This document shows, in pieces, positions 1-7,709 of a stretch of 10,432 bases of DNA (the first letter of the stretch is position 1; each line of letters opens with the position of its first letter). The stretch lies in NCBI RefSeq assembly GCF_004359215.1, contig NC_090627.1, positions 2,049,742-2,060,173 on the forward strand, written 5' to 3'. The notes under the pieces were generated by a model that saw nothing but the letters and a program-made list of their open reading frames with translations, searched no databases and was not told the DNA's origin. A program made the translations under genes and the position numbers. Source of the stretch: Bremia lactucae (lineage: Eukaryota > Oomycota > Peronosporomycetes > Peronosporales > Peronosporaceae).

Positions 1-2
1 GT

Positions 3-1154
3 TCGCCAGGGCATTTTGGGTCAAACCCTCCTAATGCACGTGAAGCGACACGTAAACGTTCGCTGGATAAGGAAGTTGAGTTACCTAACTCCTTGTCGGA
101 TGTCAAATTAGACACCATGTCTTGTATAGAACCAATACAGGCTGGAAAACCCGGGGACGTGAATGTCCCGGCCTCTAAGAGGCGTATTGTCTCCACTCCA
201 AGACAGGATGGACACGAAGCGTGTATACCCTCACAAAGTGATACGAGTGAGCAAGTACATACGCTTGTAAATGGCGTAACCGGTAACATTGAGGGGGAAG
301 TTAGCCTTGCGGCAATCCCCTCGTTACATGCTCTTTTAGAGCTAGACGAAATGTCTATTGATGAGTGCGGTCGAGCCTTAAAAGCTGGTGACTTATCTGA
401 AATGGTGGTCATTCGACCTATGGTTGAGTTAAACTCATCGTCACTTCTAGACGAAGCTGTCCTGGATGACACAAAAGCTGCACTTAGTGCGCGAAATGGG
501 TCATCGATCCTTAAAGATCCTACGGATCCCTTTTATTCCTTAATTAAGGAACTCCAAGATATGGTATGTAATAATCCACCATCTGTTTTACCTCCGGATA
601 GAGGTGTTCGTCATGAAATTGACTTAGTTCCGGGAACCAAATATTGTGTTACAAGACAATGGCCTTTACCAATGGAGCAGTGTGACGTCATTGACGATTT
701 CCTCCGTGCTAAGCACGAGGCTGAAATGGTACGAGAGAGCAAATCTCCTCATTCGACACCGACATATTGTGTCAAAAAGCCAAATGGTAAATGGCGCATT
801 GTCCATGCTTATAATAAGATTAATGCTGCCACTATACCAGCACAAACCCCCATTCCTAGAAAGGATGTTCTTCAGAACAATATGGTGGGATGTACAATGT
901 ACAGTGCATTGGACTTAGTCGATGGTTACTACCAATTGCTCATGCGAGCTAGTGATATCCCGCTTACAGCGGCTAGCACCCCAAGCGGCATGTTATGGGA
1001 GTGGCTGGATATGCCACAAGGGCTTTTCATCGCCCCGGCAACATTTAATCGTCTAGTGACGCAACTGTTTCGCCCTCATCGAGGTTATGCACAGACTTAT
1101 TTCGATGACATTTTTGTCCATAGTCGTGCGGAGCAAATATGGAAAACCATTTAG
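3..1154 (+). pseudogene. pol: Gypsy pol fragment: protease-RT linker and reverse transcriptase
   Basis: The frame is open from position 3 with no stop, so this is the middle of a longer pol reading frame entering from the left, not a gene that starts near 93 (which is a TTG). The first 500 bp or so encode a poorly conserved linker downstream of the missing protease. The reverse transcriptase begins near 600. Visible motifs are a fingers region with [18 protein letters not shown] (about 770-825), the first catalytic Asp in [12 protein letters not shown] (about 902-940), the [17 protein letters not shown] block (about 1006-1053), and the catalytic YFDD box (about 1099-1110). YFDD replaces the more usual YLDD/YVDD, but both catalytic aspartates are kept. 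The frame is lost just after the box, near 1136-1141, and ends at a premature stop. Confidence 0.9.
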
Positions 1155-1969
1155 ATAATTTTCGAGCAGTGCTCGAGTGCATGCGCACAAACAAATTGTA
1201 TGCCAATGCATCTTAATGCATTTTTGGCGCAGACGAAATTCCTTTTTTAGGATGCTTCATTGGAAAGCGAGGCCTTAGAGCGGATCCCGCTAAGGTAAAA
1301 GCCATAGTAGATTGGCCGATTCCTAAAAACCAAAAGGATTTGCGTAAGTGGTTGGGTCTCGCCAATTATTTACACAAATATAGCGACAATTACGCTGATA
1401 TGGCTAGGCCATTATCTAATCTCCTTAAAAAGGATACAGAACGGTGCTGACTAGCACCGAAAATAATGCTTTTCGAGCAGTTAAGGATAGTCTTATCCAT
1501 GCCCCAATTCTGGCACTGCCAAACCCAAATTGGCCTTTCAGTGTCGTCTGTGACGCATCAGATTTTGCCATTGGCAGTGCTCTGTTACAAACAGATGTTG
1601 ATGGGCATGAACGTATTATTGCTTTCGAGTCTAGACAGCTTAAAGCTGCGGAAAACAACTACCCAGGACAAAGAGTTACTTGCTATGAAGTATGCTCTCG
1701 TCAAATTCAGAGTTCATCTGCTCGGCTCTAAGCCGTTTGTGATTTATACAGATCACGCGTCATTACGCACGGCGACTAAGTCGCCCCATTTCTCACAGAG
1801 AATGGTCCGATGGCTATCCTTTTTCGCGGAATACAACTTCGAGGTGAAGTATAAGCCCGACAAGCAGAATGCTTTGGCCGATGCGTTATCACGCAGGCCG
1901 AATTATGAGCTTTCTCATTTAACGACTATCTTGTCGCCTATTCCTAAATTAATCCGTTCGGCTGTGTAG
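1139..1969 (+). pseudogene. pol: Gypsy pol fragment: RT thumb/connection and RNase H, broken
   Basis: Pol continues after the first frameshift. Positions 1139-1450 encode the RT C-terminal part (IPFLGCFIG, LRADPAKVKAIVDWP, LRKWLGLANYLHKY), interrupted by a TAA at 1214-1216 where other gypsy elements have a residue before CIFGA. Reading then shifts near 1442-1450 into the frame holding the first half of RNase H (VVCDASDFAIGSALLQ, with the catalytic Asp), and shifts again near 1661-1668 into the frame holding the second half (KELLAMKYAL, YTDHASLRT, and the C-terminal NALADALSRRP block). A further shift near 1960-1967 leads to integrase. All RNase H landmarks are present, so the breaks are recent relative to sequence decay. 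Domain identity is secure; exact shift positions are good to a few codons. Confidence 0.85.
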
Positions 1970-2768
1970 CTCTGCTACGAGCTTTAAATAACTCTGAGTC
2001 AGGTATTAAATTGCTGGCACGTTTGCGTGCAAGATTACATCAATATTCTATCGATAATGACCTGTTGCTTTATTGCACCGACATCGCGGACCCTCCGCGT
2101 GTCGTTGTTCCTCATGATGAGGATTTAAAGTACCGGATCCTCTATGAGGCACACGATACTGTCCTTGGTGGTCATCTCGGTAGAGAAAAGACCTACGGCT
2201 CTATCAGCCAGAGTTATTGGTGGCCCAAACTTTTTAAATGGGTCAGCACATAGGTTCGCACATGCGAAACGTGCCAACGGTTAAACCCTCGGCACATGCT
2301 GCTGCGCCACTGGCGAGTTTTCCCGTCCCCATAGGATGCTGGGAGTCCATTAGTATGGATTTTGGTTTTGGGCTGCCGAAAATTACAGCCGGTAACTCCG
2401 GTAGAGTGGTCTTTGTTGACCGTTTGAGCAAAATGGCTCACTTAGCGGCCGTGCCGGATTTCATTGATGGAGAGGGTACAGCTAAGCTGTTTCTCGATCG
2501 CGTGTTTCGACAACATGGTTTGCCAGTGGCAATTGTCACTGATCGGGATCCCTGTTTCACGGATAAATTCTGACAAATCTATTTTCCGAGTGCTTGGCAC
2601 CAGATTGGATAAGACCACCCGCAGACCGATGGTCAAACCGAACGTGTCAATCGCGTCATTGAAGACGTTTTACGCAGCGTGTGTGCTCAGACACCAAAGC
2701 GCTGGAGCTCAATGCTCCCAGTGGTGGAGTTTGCGTTAAATAACGCTGTACATGCCTCTGCAGGCTAA
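1970..2768 (+). pseudogene. pol: Gypsy pol fragment: integrase zinc finger and catalytic core, broken
   Basis: This segment holds the N-terminal H2C2 zinc-binding motif and the DDE core. The two histidines lie in EAHDTVLGGHLGREKTYG (about 2146-2199), followed by YWWPKLFKWV; the two cysteines (CETC, 2263-2274) come after an in-frame TAG at 2251. Near 2278-2284 the frame shifts and the core follows: SMDFGFGLP (first Asp), VVFVDRLSKMAHL, and IVTDRDPCFT (second Asp). A TGA at 2571 and a shift near 2575-2580 move reading to another frame, then a shift near 2613-2616 restores the frame with HPQTDGQTERVNRV, which carries the catalytic Glu. A TAA follows at 2766. All catalytic residues survive, but no single frame contains more than about 110 residues. 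Confidence 0.88.
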
Positions 2769-3692
2769 ACTCCGTCCTATGTAAACGGTCTTGCCCACCC
2801 ACGCGTTCCATTAACGATACCACTGCGTGGTTCAGGGCTTGGTGGGGGAGAATTGGCCGATAGGCTTGCTGATATCAGCCCTGTTACCGTTCGGAAACAA
2901 GTAAGCGACTTTCTCGCGACGCGATTTAGTGTCTTAAGACATGTAAGGGCTACGATAGCTGATAGCCAAGACAAACAAAAAGAACAAGCGGATGCCAAAA
3001 GCAGAAGCTGTATTGATTCTTATATGGTCGGAGACCGAGTTTTACTAAACGCTAAAAACCTACCTACCAACTTGGTTTCCGCGGTCTTCAAGACCAAATT
3101 GCGCCCGCGCTTTATTGGACCATTTACGGTCGTGGCCAAGAAGGGCCTAGCTTATACGCTAAACCTTCCCAGCAAGCTGCGTACACACCCAGTGTTTTAC
3201 GTTGGCTTGCTTAAGCCATATCGGGACCCTTCCCTCGTGGACTTGAAGGCGCTTGCACCGAGGCAGGCGGTCGTGCCGCAGATTGCTGCATCCTCACCAG
3301 GATGTCTAGCTGGCTTTCTAAACGAGGCTGTTGACGCTCCAGCGTCGAAAGACGGTCCCGAACCGCCTCAAAAGAGCTCTCAACCCGAGCATGGACCTCA
3401 CGAAGAAGTTGCACTTCGTGCCGTAGAGCATCAAATCCTTCCGCCGAAATTTCGGCCCCCTCCCGCGCTGCTTGATGCGCGAGGGAACCTTCAGTTTCAT
3501 GTGGAGAAACTTTTAAAGCTACGTCGTCTTAAGGGTCAATACCAGTATCTGGTGAAGTGGCTAGGGTACCCCTCTTCTGAAAACTCTTGGGAGTTAGAGG
3601 TTCCTCTTCGGCAAGATTGCCCGTACGCCGTTGACGTTTTTGAGCGCCAAGCTCAGGGTCAACTTGCGTCAAACGACGCTTCCCACCACTAA
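2769..3692 (+). pseudogene. pol: Gypsy pol fragment: integrase C-terminus (GPY/F) and chromodomain
   Basis: This is the longest undamaged stretch of integrase, open for 307 codons after the TAA at 2766. It holds a helical region, then the GPY/F module (LRPRFIGPFTVVAKKG, about 3094-3150, followed by HPVFYVGLLKPYRDP, about 3187-3230), a variable Pro/Ala-rich linker, and a chromodomain at about 3487-3650 (FHVEKLLKLRR, then YLVKWLGYP and NSWE, which supply the aromatic cage). In chromoviruses this domain follows integrase and is thought to guide integration to marked chromatin. The first in-frame ATG of the segment is internal and no independent start is implied; it is the 3' end of the broken polyprotein. 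The stop is TAA at 3690. Confidence 0.88.
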
Positions 3693-4480
3693 ACGTGGGA
3701 TTAGGTGGATCTAAAGCCTCAGTGCGGCTTCGATTCTTGGTTGTACGGTAAACCGAAGCACTGAAGTATTGGCTAGGCCTTTCTACGTCTTTTGGCATAA
3801 ATGCCGAACGTAACTGGCCTTTGGCCTTAAGCTTAGCAAAGTCGAAGCGAAGCTTCCGTTCCAAACGAACATCACCTCTATCCGCAGACTCTTGATATTT
3901 CAGATATTACGGAGTTTGCGGGCCCGGTAAACCCATTTCTCAAATGAGACTTTCTTTTCAGTTCTTGTTTCGTTTGGAAACAAAACGATCGGAATTTCCC
4001 TCATGGAAGCCCCACGGGCTTGATCACGTAAACGCGTCAGATACTGGCTTCGCGTCATTACCTTTGGCGTAAGATATTGCTCATGAAGAGCGTCGCGAGC
4101 AGCTATCTCCTCAAGCGTCCTCGCCGGGTCACCAGAGATCCAGATGGCCAAGCTATGACCCACTATCTCTTTGAGACGCTTGTCCGCACTAACGGAGTGA
4201 ATCTATATTCACTATGAGCCTTATCTTTCGCTATTTCGGCAGCTCGACGACGAGCTCTTTCCTCTATGAGGATTATCTGCTCTTGCTCTTCATCAAGCGG
4301 ATTCGTAATAATGTTGGACTCAGGGTCCCGTGTCCTGCTCAATGCAGTTAAGACATCAGCGGCCCCACGTTCTCGAAACGAATTCGGGGCTCGCCGACGT
4401 TCATCCGGAGAAGAAGGCGTGAGCGAACGCCGCTCTTTTTCCTCCTCCTCTGATTGAAAGTGCCTTTCAAAGTCCACCAT
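3529..4480 (-). pseudogene. Antisense gene inside the retroelement, broken by two frameshifts
   Basis: On the minus strand three adjoining reading frames appear to form one damaged gene between the end of pol and the 3' LTR. The first part (4480 to 4163, 105 codons) starts at a true ATG with an in-frame TGA 10 codons upstream; it is acidic then Arg-rich, with a likely coiled coil around IILIEERARRRAAEIAKDKA. Its stop overlaps the second part, open from about 4201 to 3900 (LEEIAARDALHEQY, VMTRSQYLTRLRDQ, VSFEKWVYRARKL), and a further shift near 3890-3900 leads to the third part, ending at 3529. The last 160 bases lie opposite the chromodomain, so that tail may be a shadow; the part above 3692 is the better supported. 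The sense strand here has only one short frame (63 codons). I recognise no domain. A nested fragment of another element in reverse is an alternative. Confidence 0.5.
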
Positions 4481-4637
4481 TCCCTCATCGTCGAGGAAAG
4501 GTGCTCAGAGTCTGTGACTCACGCTTGATTGTCATTAGACAAAGGAATGAAAAACACAACCAAACGGTTAGCTGTTAAGGTTCCAACCTCAAAGAGGAAA
4601 TGAAGCGAATGTTGTCACTCAAAGTCAAGAATCTGAT
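4481..4637. other. Non-coding segment between antisense ATG and polypurine tract
   Basis: About 157 bases with no credible reading frame on either strand. On the minus strand it would be the leader and promoter of the antisense gene; on the plus strand it is the untranslated part of the element just before the polypurine tract. Confidence 0.4.
4544..4551 (-). promoter_or_regulatory. Inr-like element upstream of the antisense gene
   Basis: Read on the minus strand, this is TTCATTCC, a full match to the oomycete initiator consensus YTCANTYY. It lies 64-71 nt upstream of the antisense ATG at 4480, a distance typical of short oomycete leaders. No clear flanking promoter region motif (A/T-TTT type) follows it. 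The consensus is loose, with about one match per 2 kb per strand by chance, so the site is suggestive only. Confidence 0.35.
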
Positions 4638-4646
4638 GGGGGAGGG
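4638..4646 (+). other. Polypurine tract
   Basis: GGGGGAGGG directly abuts the LTR start TGTAATGGG. In LTR retroelements this tract resists RNase H and primes plus-strand DNA synthesis. Its position fixes the left end of the 3' LTR at 4647 and the element's orientation as plus. Confidence 0.85.
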
Positions 4647-5293
4647 TGTAATGGGACGGACACACATCGGTTGGAGAACCGTTGTTGTGGTACATTTACT
4701 TTATGGGTAAAATACCCTTTTATCAAATTTTAAAATAATAGTTACTTAAATCCCATTTATTATGGGTAATAAATGTGGTCGTTGCCAGCTGTAAGAGCCA
4801 CGCGGGGTGTAACGGGGCATTCCGACTTGTACTGCTTCAGTACAAGTCCACTTCGCACTGCTTTAGTTGCGAGTGGTGCCTTTCGTTATTTCAGGTACAC
4901 TAGTACGTGCAGAGAAAGACTACTCTTTAAGACAACTAGCTTAAAGAGGGTTAAATGAAAACTGTGTTAATATAATTAAGTATCTCTTCTTTCTATCTGT
5001 AGCGGAGCTACCTCGCTCCTAAAGTCAGAGGAAGACTTTCAGACTCAGAGAGTCACTTAGTTCTATTGAAGTAATGGGTTTAACAACTCAGGGAGTCGTA
5101 CAAGCTATCAAAGCTTAAGGAATCCTAGTTCAGGGGATTTCGGGGTTCGTAGAACCAAGTGGCAACTAGTGCCCAAGAGGATATACCTTAGAATTCTTAC
5201 AGATCAATGCGCAAGCCTTAGGAAGGCACTTTACGCTTTAAGATCAAAAGGGGAACTGAACTTTATTTAATTATTTAAATCTATAAACCTTAC
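4647..5293 (+). repeat. 3' LTR of the gypsy element (right boundary approximate)
   Basis: The LTR begins TGTAATGGG right after the polypurine tract. No gene is seen in it. It is packed with short inverted repeats: 4668-4681 (CGGTT/AACCG), 4705-4717 (GGGTA/TACCC), 4752-4778 (stem of 9 plus 2 bp with one bulged T), 4824-4848 (perfect 11 bp stem, loop CTT), 4848-4876 (9 bp with a bulged T), 4923-4948 (9 bp), 5021-5039, 5042-5054, 5144-5156, 5161-5173 and 5215-5227. A 61-codon frame at 4773-4958 spans several hairpins and is not credible. The hairpins continue past 5201, which favours an end near 5293 (..AACCTTAC) over the TTACA at 5197-5201. Target-site duplication cannot be tested because the 5' end of the element is outside the window. 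Confidence 0.75.
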
Positions 5294-5536
5294 CCTAGCT
5301 TATTGAAAAATAGATTTTGGCCGCCAGATTTATATCTGCATTATAATATAACATTAATTTTAAAGCACTTTATACGACACTTTTTCTGATTTCATTTATT
5401 TAAAGAAAAAAGAATACTTCTTAAGAATTGTATCACAATATGGTCAGTTTAGTGAAAATTAAGCTTGAATTTTTACAGAAAAGACCAGTGGCTGCGGTCA
5501 TTGGACGCAAGATTCGATTTTTAAAGGAAGTTAGCC
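5294..5536. promoter_or_regulatory. AT-rich intergenic region / prohibitin promoter
   Basis: AT-rich sequence between the retroelement LTR and the prohibitin start codon. Two near matches (7 of 8) to the oomycete initiator YTCANTYY are present, TTCATTTA at 5391 and GTCAGTTT at 5443; a weaker TCATTGG at 5498 is followed by CGATTTTT. Which one, if any, is used cannot be told. No coding frame is seen. Confidence 0.35.
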
Positions 5537-6571
5537 ATGGAGACGGGCAAGGCTGCGATGGAGAACATGAAGAACATGAAAATGCCACCCGGTAGTAAAG
5601 GACCAGCGACTGCGCTAGTTAAGGTGGCGGTTTTTACTGGTGCCGCCGTTTACGGCGCGTACCTATCTATCTACAACGTACCGCCTGGACATCGTGCCGT
5701 GGTCTACAGCCGCTTAGACGGCGTGGGGCACCAGGTGATTGAACAGGGGACGCACTTCTTGATCCCATGGGTGCAGCGCCCTCTTATTATGGATGTGCGC
5801 ACGCGTCCACGCACGTATGCGTCGCTCACGGGCACCAAGGACCTGCAGATGATCAACATCTCTATTCGTGTATTGTCAAAGCCCGACCGCTCGCGTCTGC
5901 AGTGGCTTTACCAGAATCTTGGCACGGGTGAGTCGACCTTTATTAACTCATCACTCGAAAACAGTATACTTATGTATTATATAAGACTTTGACGACAAGG
6001 TGCTGCCATCGATTGTAAACGAGGTGACGAAACAAGTAGTGGCCCAGTTTACGGCTGCCGAACTAATATTTCAGCGTGATCATGTGTCGCGTCTTATTAT
6101 TGAAAATTTGGTCCGTACTTTGATATACTTTTTTGTATAGCCAATGTGTATTGTTTGAGTCTATAGCTGCTAAGTGATTGTACGGGTGAGTAGAAACGTC
6201 GCGCCGATCGCTTTGCAATTATGCTCGAAGATGTGTCGATCATCCATTTGACGTTTGGTGCCGAGTACACGGCCGCAATTGAAGCCAAGCAAGTGGCTCA
6301 ACAAGATGCCGAGCGTGCCCGTTTCATTGTCGAGCGTGCGATTCAAGAGAAAAAGAGTACAGTCATTCGCGCGCTTGGTGTCGCCAAGTCGGCTGAACTC
6401 GTCGGTGAAGCCATTAAGAAAAATCCAGCATTTGTGCAATTGCGTCGCCTCGATGCCGCGAAGGAGATTGCTACGGTCATTTCTCGCTCGGCCAACAAAG
6501 TCTATTTGGACTCGGACTCGCTGTTGCTGAACATTTTGCACGATACGGATCAGTCGTATGGAAATAGATGA
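5537..6571 (+). CDS. PHB2: Prohibitin-2, three exons
   Basis: Prohibitin-2 pairs with prohibitin-1 in the ring complex of the mitochondrial inner membrane, which scaffolds lipids and proteases. I read exons 5537-5927, 5986-6110 and 6194-6571, giving 297 residues, the usual family length. A membrane anchor lies at residues 26-46 ([21 protein letters not shown]), the SPFH/PHB domain follows ([45 protein letters not shown]), then [15 protein letters not shown] and the coiled coil, [17 protein letters not shown], and the C-terminal [15 protein letters not shown]. Intron 1 (GTGAGT..ATAAG, 58 nt) splits the Asp codon after LGT; intron 2 (GTCCGT..AGTAG, 83 nt) lies between Leu and Lys of ENL/KRRA. 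Both are forced by family alignment: unspliced reading hits stops. The sequence is closer to PHB2 than PHB1 (for example AEL.GEAIKKN). The ATG at 5537 precedes the anchor directly; GTTAGCC before it is compatible with initiation. Confidence 0.92.
5928..5985 (+). other. Prohibitin intron 1
   Basis: 58 nt, donor GTGAGT, acceptor TATAAG, phase 1. Removing it joins LGT to an Asp-Phe-Asp-Asp-Lys stretch expected in the family; without removal the frame ends at 5992. Confidence 0.88.
6111..6193 (+). other. Prohibitin intron 2
   Basis: 83 nt, donor GTCCGT (C at position 3 is off the usual GTRNGT), acceptor GAGTAG, phase 0. The neighbouring GT at 6115 would give the wrong phase, and the AG at 6190 would put a TAG in frame, so this pair is the only local one that keeps the family sequence. 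Confidence 0.8.
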
Positions 6572-6829
6572 CTATGCTTTAGTTTATAAGAGCATTCTGA
6601 CAGAATCTTGTGTTGTCACTTTAGGTTCGGGAAGAAGTAAGAAGCCGTGATATGGTCAGGTGCCTAATGAAATCTGTGGAATGAATATCTGAGCTAGCTA
6701 GCGTGAGCTATGGTAGTTTTTCTTAAGAAAAAAATATAACAGTAAAAGAAACTGTGACGGTTAATTCTATGTACTCCACACGCTCTTAACCGTCTGCCAT
6801 CTTTGAATCAACGCGCATACTTAAGAAGT
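6572..6829. promoter_or_regulatory. Intergenic region with hairpin and short upstream frame before TIM23
   Basis: The 258 bases between the prohibitin stop and the TIM23 ATG hold the prohibitin 3' UTR and the TIM23 promoter and leader. A perfect 9 bp inverted repeat (GACGGTTAA at 6756-6764, TTAACCGTC at 6786-6794) has a 21-nt loop. An ATG in that loop (6769) opens a 6-codon frame that stops in the right arm (TAA 6787-6789), 40 nt before the main ATG. Confidence 0.4.
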
Positions 6830-7519
6830 ATGAGTGGTAGCAGCTGGAACTCGGACGAGTCGTGGCAAGACTCGAGTGCATCCGCAGGATTTGATTCGTC
6901 GGCAACGAGAGGCCTTGACTTTCCTGTCTTGCCTTCGATACCGTCGGGAAGTATTGACATCAGTGCCATCGCGCCGGTCTTTGGTGTAGCCGCGTATGAC
7001 GACGATGCCGACTACTTGGATTACGATAAGACTGGACGTCCATTCATGGAGCAAATGAGTGGCTCGTGCGGGACTGCGTACTTTTCGGGTATTCTCGGAG
7101 GCGGCGCATATGGAGCAATGAAAGGCTTTACGCGGTCGCCGAGCACGAAGTTCAAGATTCGAATGAATTCGCTTATGAATGGCGCGGCAACGCGCGGGTC
7201 TAAGGCTGGCAATGCGCTTGGGTGTCTAGGTCAGTTGGCGTGCAGAAATTTAAGTAAATGTGGTGAAGTCGCTAATGTTGTTGACTTAATTTCTATCTTA
7301 GCGATGATTTATAAGGCATTTGAATACGTCGCTGACACGGTGGAAATTGAAAATATTGTCAAATTTGACCAAGTAACCCCAATATTAGCGTCTGCAGCCA
7401 CAGGTGTGTTTTACAAATCAACATCTGGTCCAAAAGCCATGGTGTTGGCTGGAGCTCTCGGTGCTGGACTTATGACTGTGTTGCAGTTTGGCGTCAAGCC
7501 CCTCTACCCGCGACTATAG
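6830..7519 (+). CDS. TIM23: TIM23-like mitochondrial import channel subunit, two exons
   Basis: This is a Tim17/Tim22/Tim23-family protein, most like Tim23, the inner-membrane channel that imports presequence proteins. I read exons 6830-7229 and 7302-7519, giving 205 residues. The N-terminal 60 residues are hydrophilic and Ser/Asp-rich, suited to the intermembrane-space part of Tim23. Then come DYLDYDKTGR, a first membrane segment with glycine spacing (YFSGILGGGAYGAMKG, residues 84-99), the SPSTKFKIRMNSLMNGAATRG loop with GNALGCL starting the second segment, and two further Gly/Ala-rich segments (VTPILASAATGVFYKS, MVLAGALGAGLMTVLQFG). The ATG at 6830 is the first in the frame near the gene; the frame is open further upstream without an ATG. 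Tim17 or Tim22 is less likely because of the long acidic N-terminus and the YLDYD motif. Confidence 0.85.
   Translation: MSGSSWNSDESWQDSSASAGFDSSATRGLDFPVLPSIPSGSIDISAIAPVFGVAAYDDDADYLDYDKTGRPFMEQMSGSCGTAYFSGILGGGAYGAMKGFTRSPSTKFKIRMNSLMNGAATRGSKAGNALGCLGQLACRNLSKCGEVANVVDLISILAMIYKAFEYVADTVEIENIVKFDQVTPILASAATGVFYKSTSGPKAMVLAGALGAGLMTVLQFGVKPLYPRL
7230..7301 (+). other. TIM23 intron, 72 nt and free of in-frame stops
   Basis: Donor GTCAGT, acceptor ATCTTAG, phase 1, with a possible branch site GCTAATG at 7271. Splicing joins GNALGCL directly to AMIYKAFEYV, the expected second membrane segment of the Tim23 family. Because 72 is divisible by three and holds no stop, an ORF-only annotation would wrongly include 24 polar residues inside a membrane helix. 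Confidence 0.8.
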
Positions 7520-7709
7520 ATTTTTACACGTGCTCCTTTTTTATTGTGATATAAACATTAGTTTTGATCATTTGCGATGCTGGCATTATTTAAACCTTGA
7601 TGATCCTTCTTGTCCACAAGACAACGTGTTTCATACAATTAATTGTTCTTTTTGAGGCAATGATTATAAACATGACCCCGCAGTTTGTTTTCAATTGGTT
7701 TAAATTCTA
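7520..7709. other. Intergenic region between TIM23 and the 601-residue gene
   Basis: 190 bases, AT-rich, with no coding frame. Near its end TTCAATTG (7690-7697) matches seven of eight positions of the oomycete initiator YTCANTYY and is followed by TTTAAATTC, only about 15-20 nt before the next ATG. Confidence 0.35.

Larger units (their letters stand above)
1..5293 (+). mobile_element. Degenerate Ty3/gypsy chromodomain LTR retrotransposon (3' part)
   Basis: The order reverse transcriptase, RNase H, integrase, chromodomain, polypurine tract and LTR on one strand defines a Ty3/gypsy (chromovirus-like) element. The left end, with gag, protease, primer binding site and 5' LTR, lies outside the window. 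Pol is split among three frames by roughly seven frameshifts and carries in-frame stops at 1214 (TAA), 2251 (TAG), 2571 (TGA) and 2766 (TAA), so the copy cannot make its own polyprotein. An extra segment of about 950 bp between pol and LTR codes on the opposite strand. The right boundary at about 5293 is uncertain because the matching 5' LTR is not visible; 5201 is another possible end. Confidence 0.92.

Noticed and set aside
2853..3692. Independent chromodomain gene starting at 2853
   Set aside because: Codon 2853 is TTG, and the same frame continues upstream to the integrase HPQTDGQTER block apart from one stop at 2766, so it is the pol C-terminus.
4266..4457. 63-codon plus-strand frame opposite the antisense gene
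   Set aside because: Short and Ser-rich, complementary to the Glu/Arg-rich antisense coding frame; the antisense reading is better supported.
4773..4958. 61-codon plus-strand frame in the first LTR
   Set aside because: It runs through several hairpins of the LTR, has no protein-like features, and is short enough to be chance.
5197..5206. LTR end at TTACA 5197-5201 with GATCA as target duplication
   Set aside because: Not excluded, but the hairpin-rich character continues to about 5227 and the 5' LTR needed for comparison is outside the window.
5928..5992. Prohibitin ending at 5992 as a truncated 151-residue protein
   Set aside because: A GTGAGT..AG intron and a well matched continuation of the family sequence follow, so the stop is intronic.
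6170..6541. 123-codon minus-strand frame opposite prohibitin exon 3
   Set aside because: The plus strand is clearly prohibitin with strong family motifs; the opposite frame is a shadow and spans an intron.
6803..6829. TTG at 6803 as the TIM23 start
   Set aside because: A nuclear eukaryotic gene should begin at ATG; the first in-frame ATG is at 6830.
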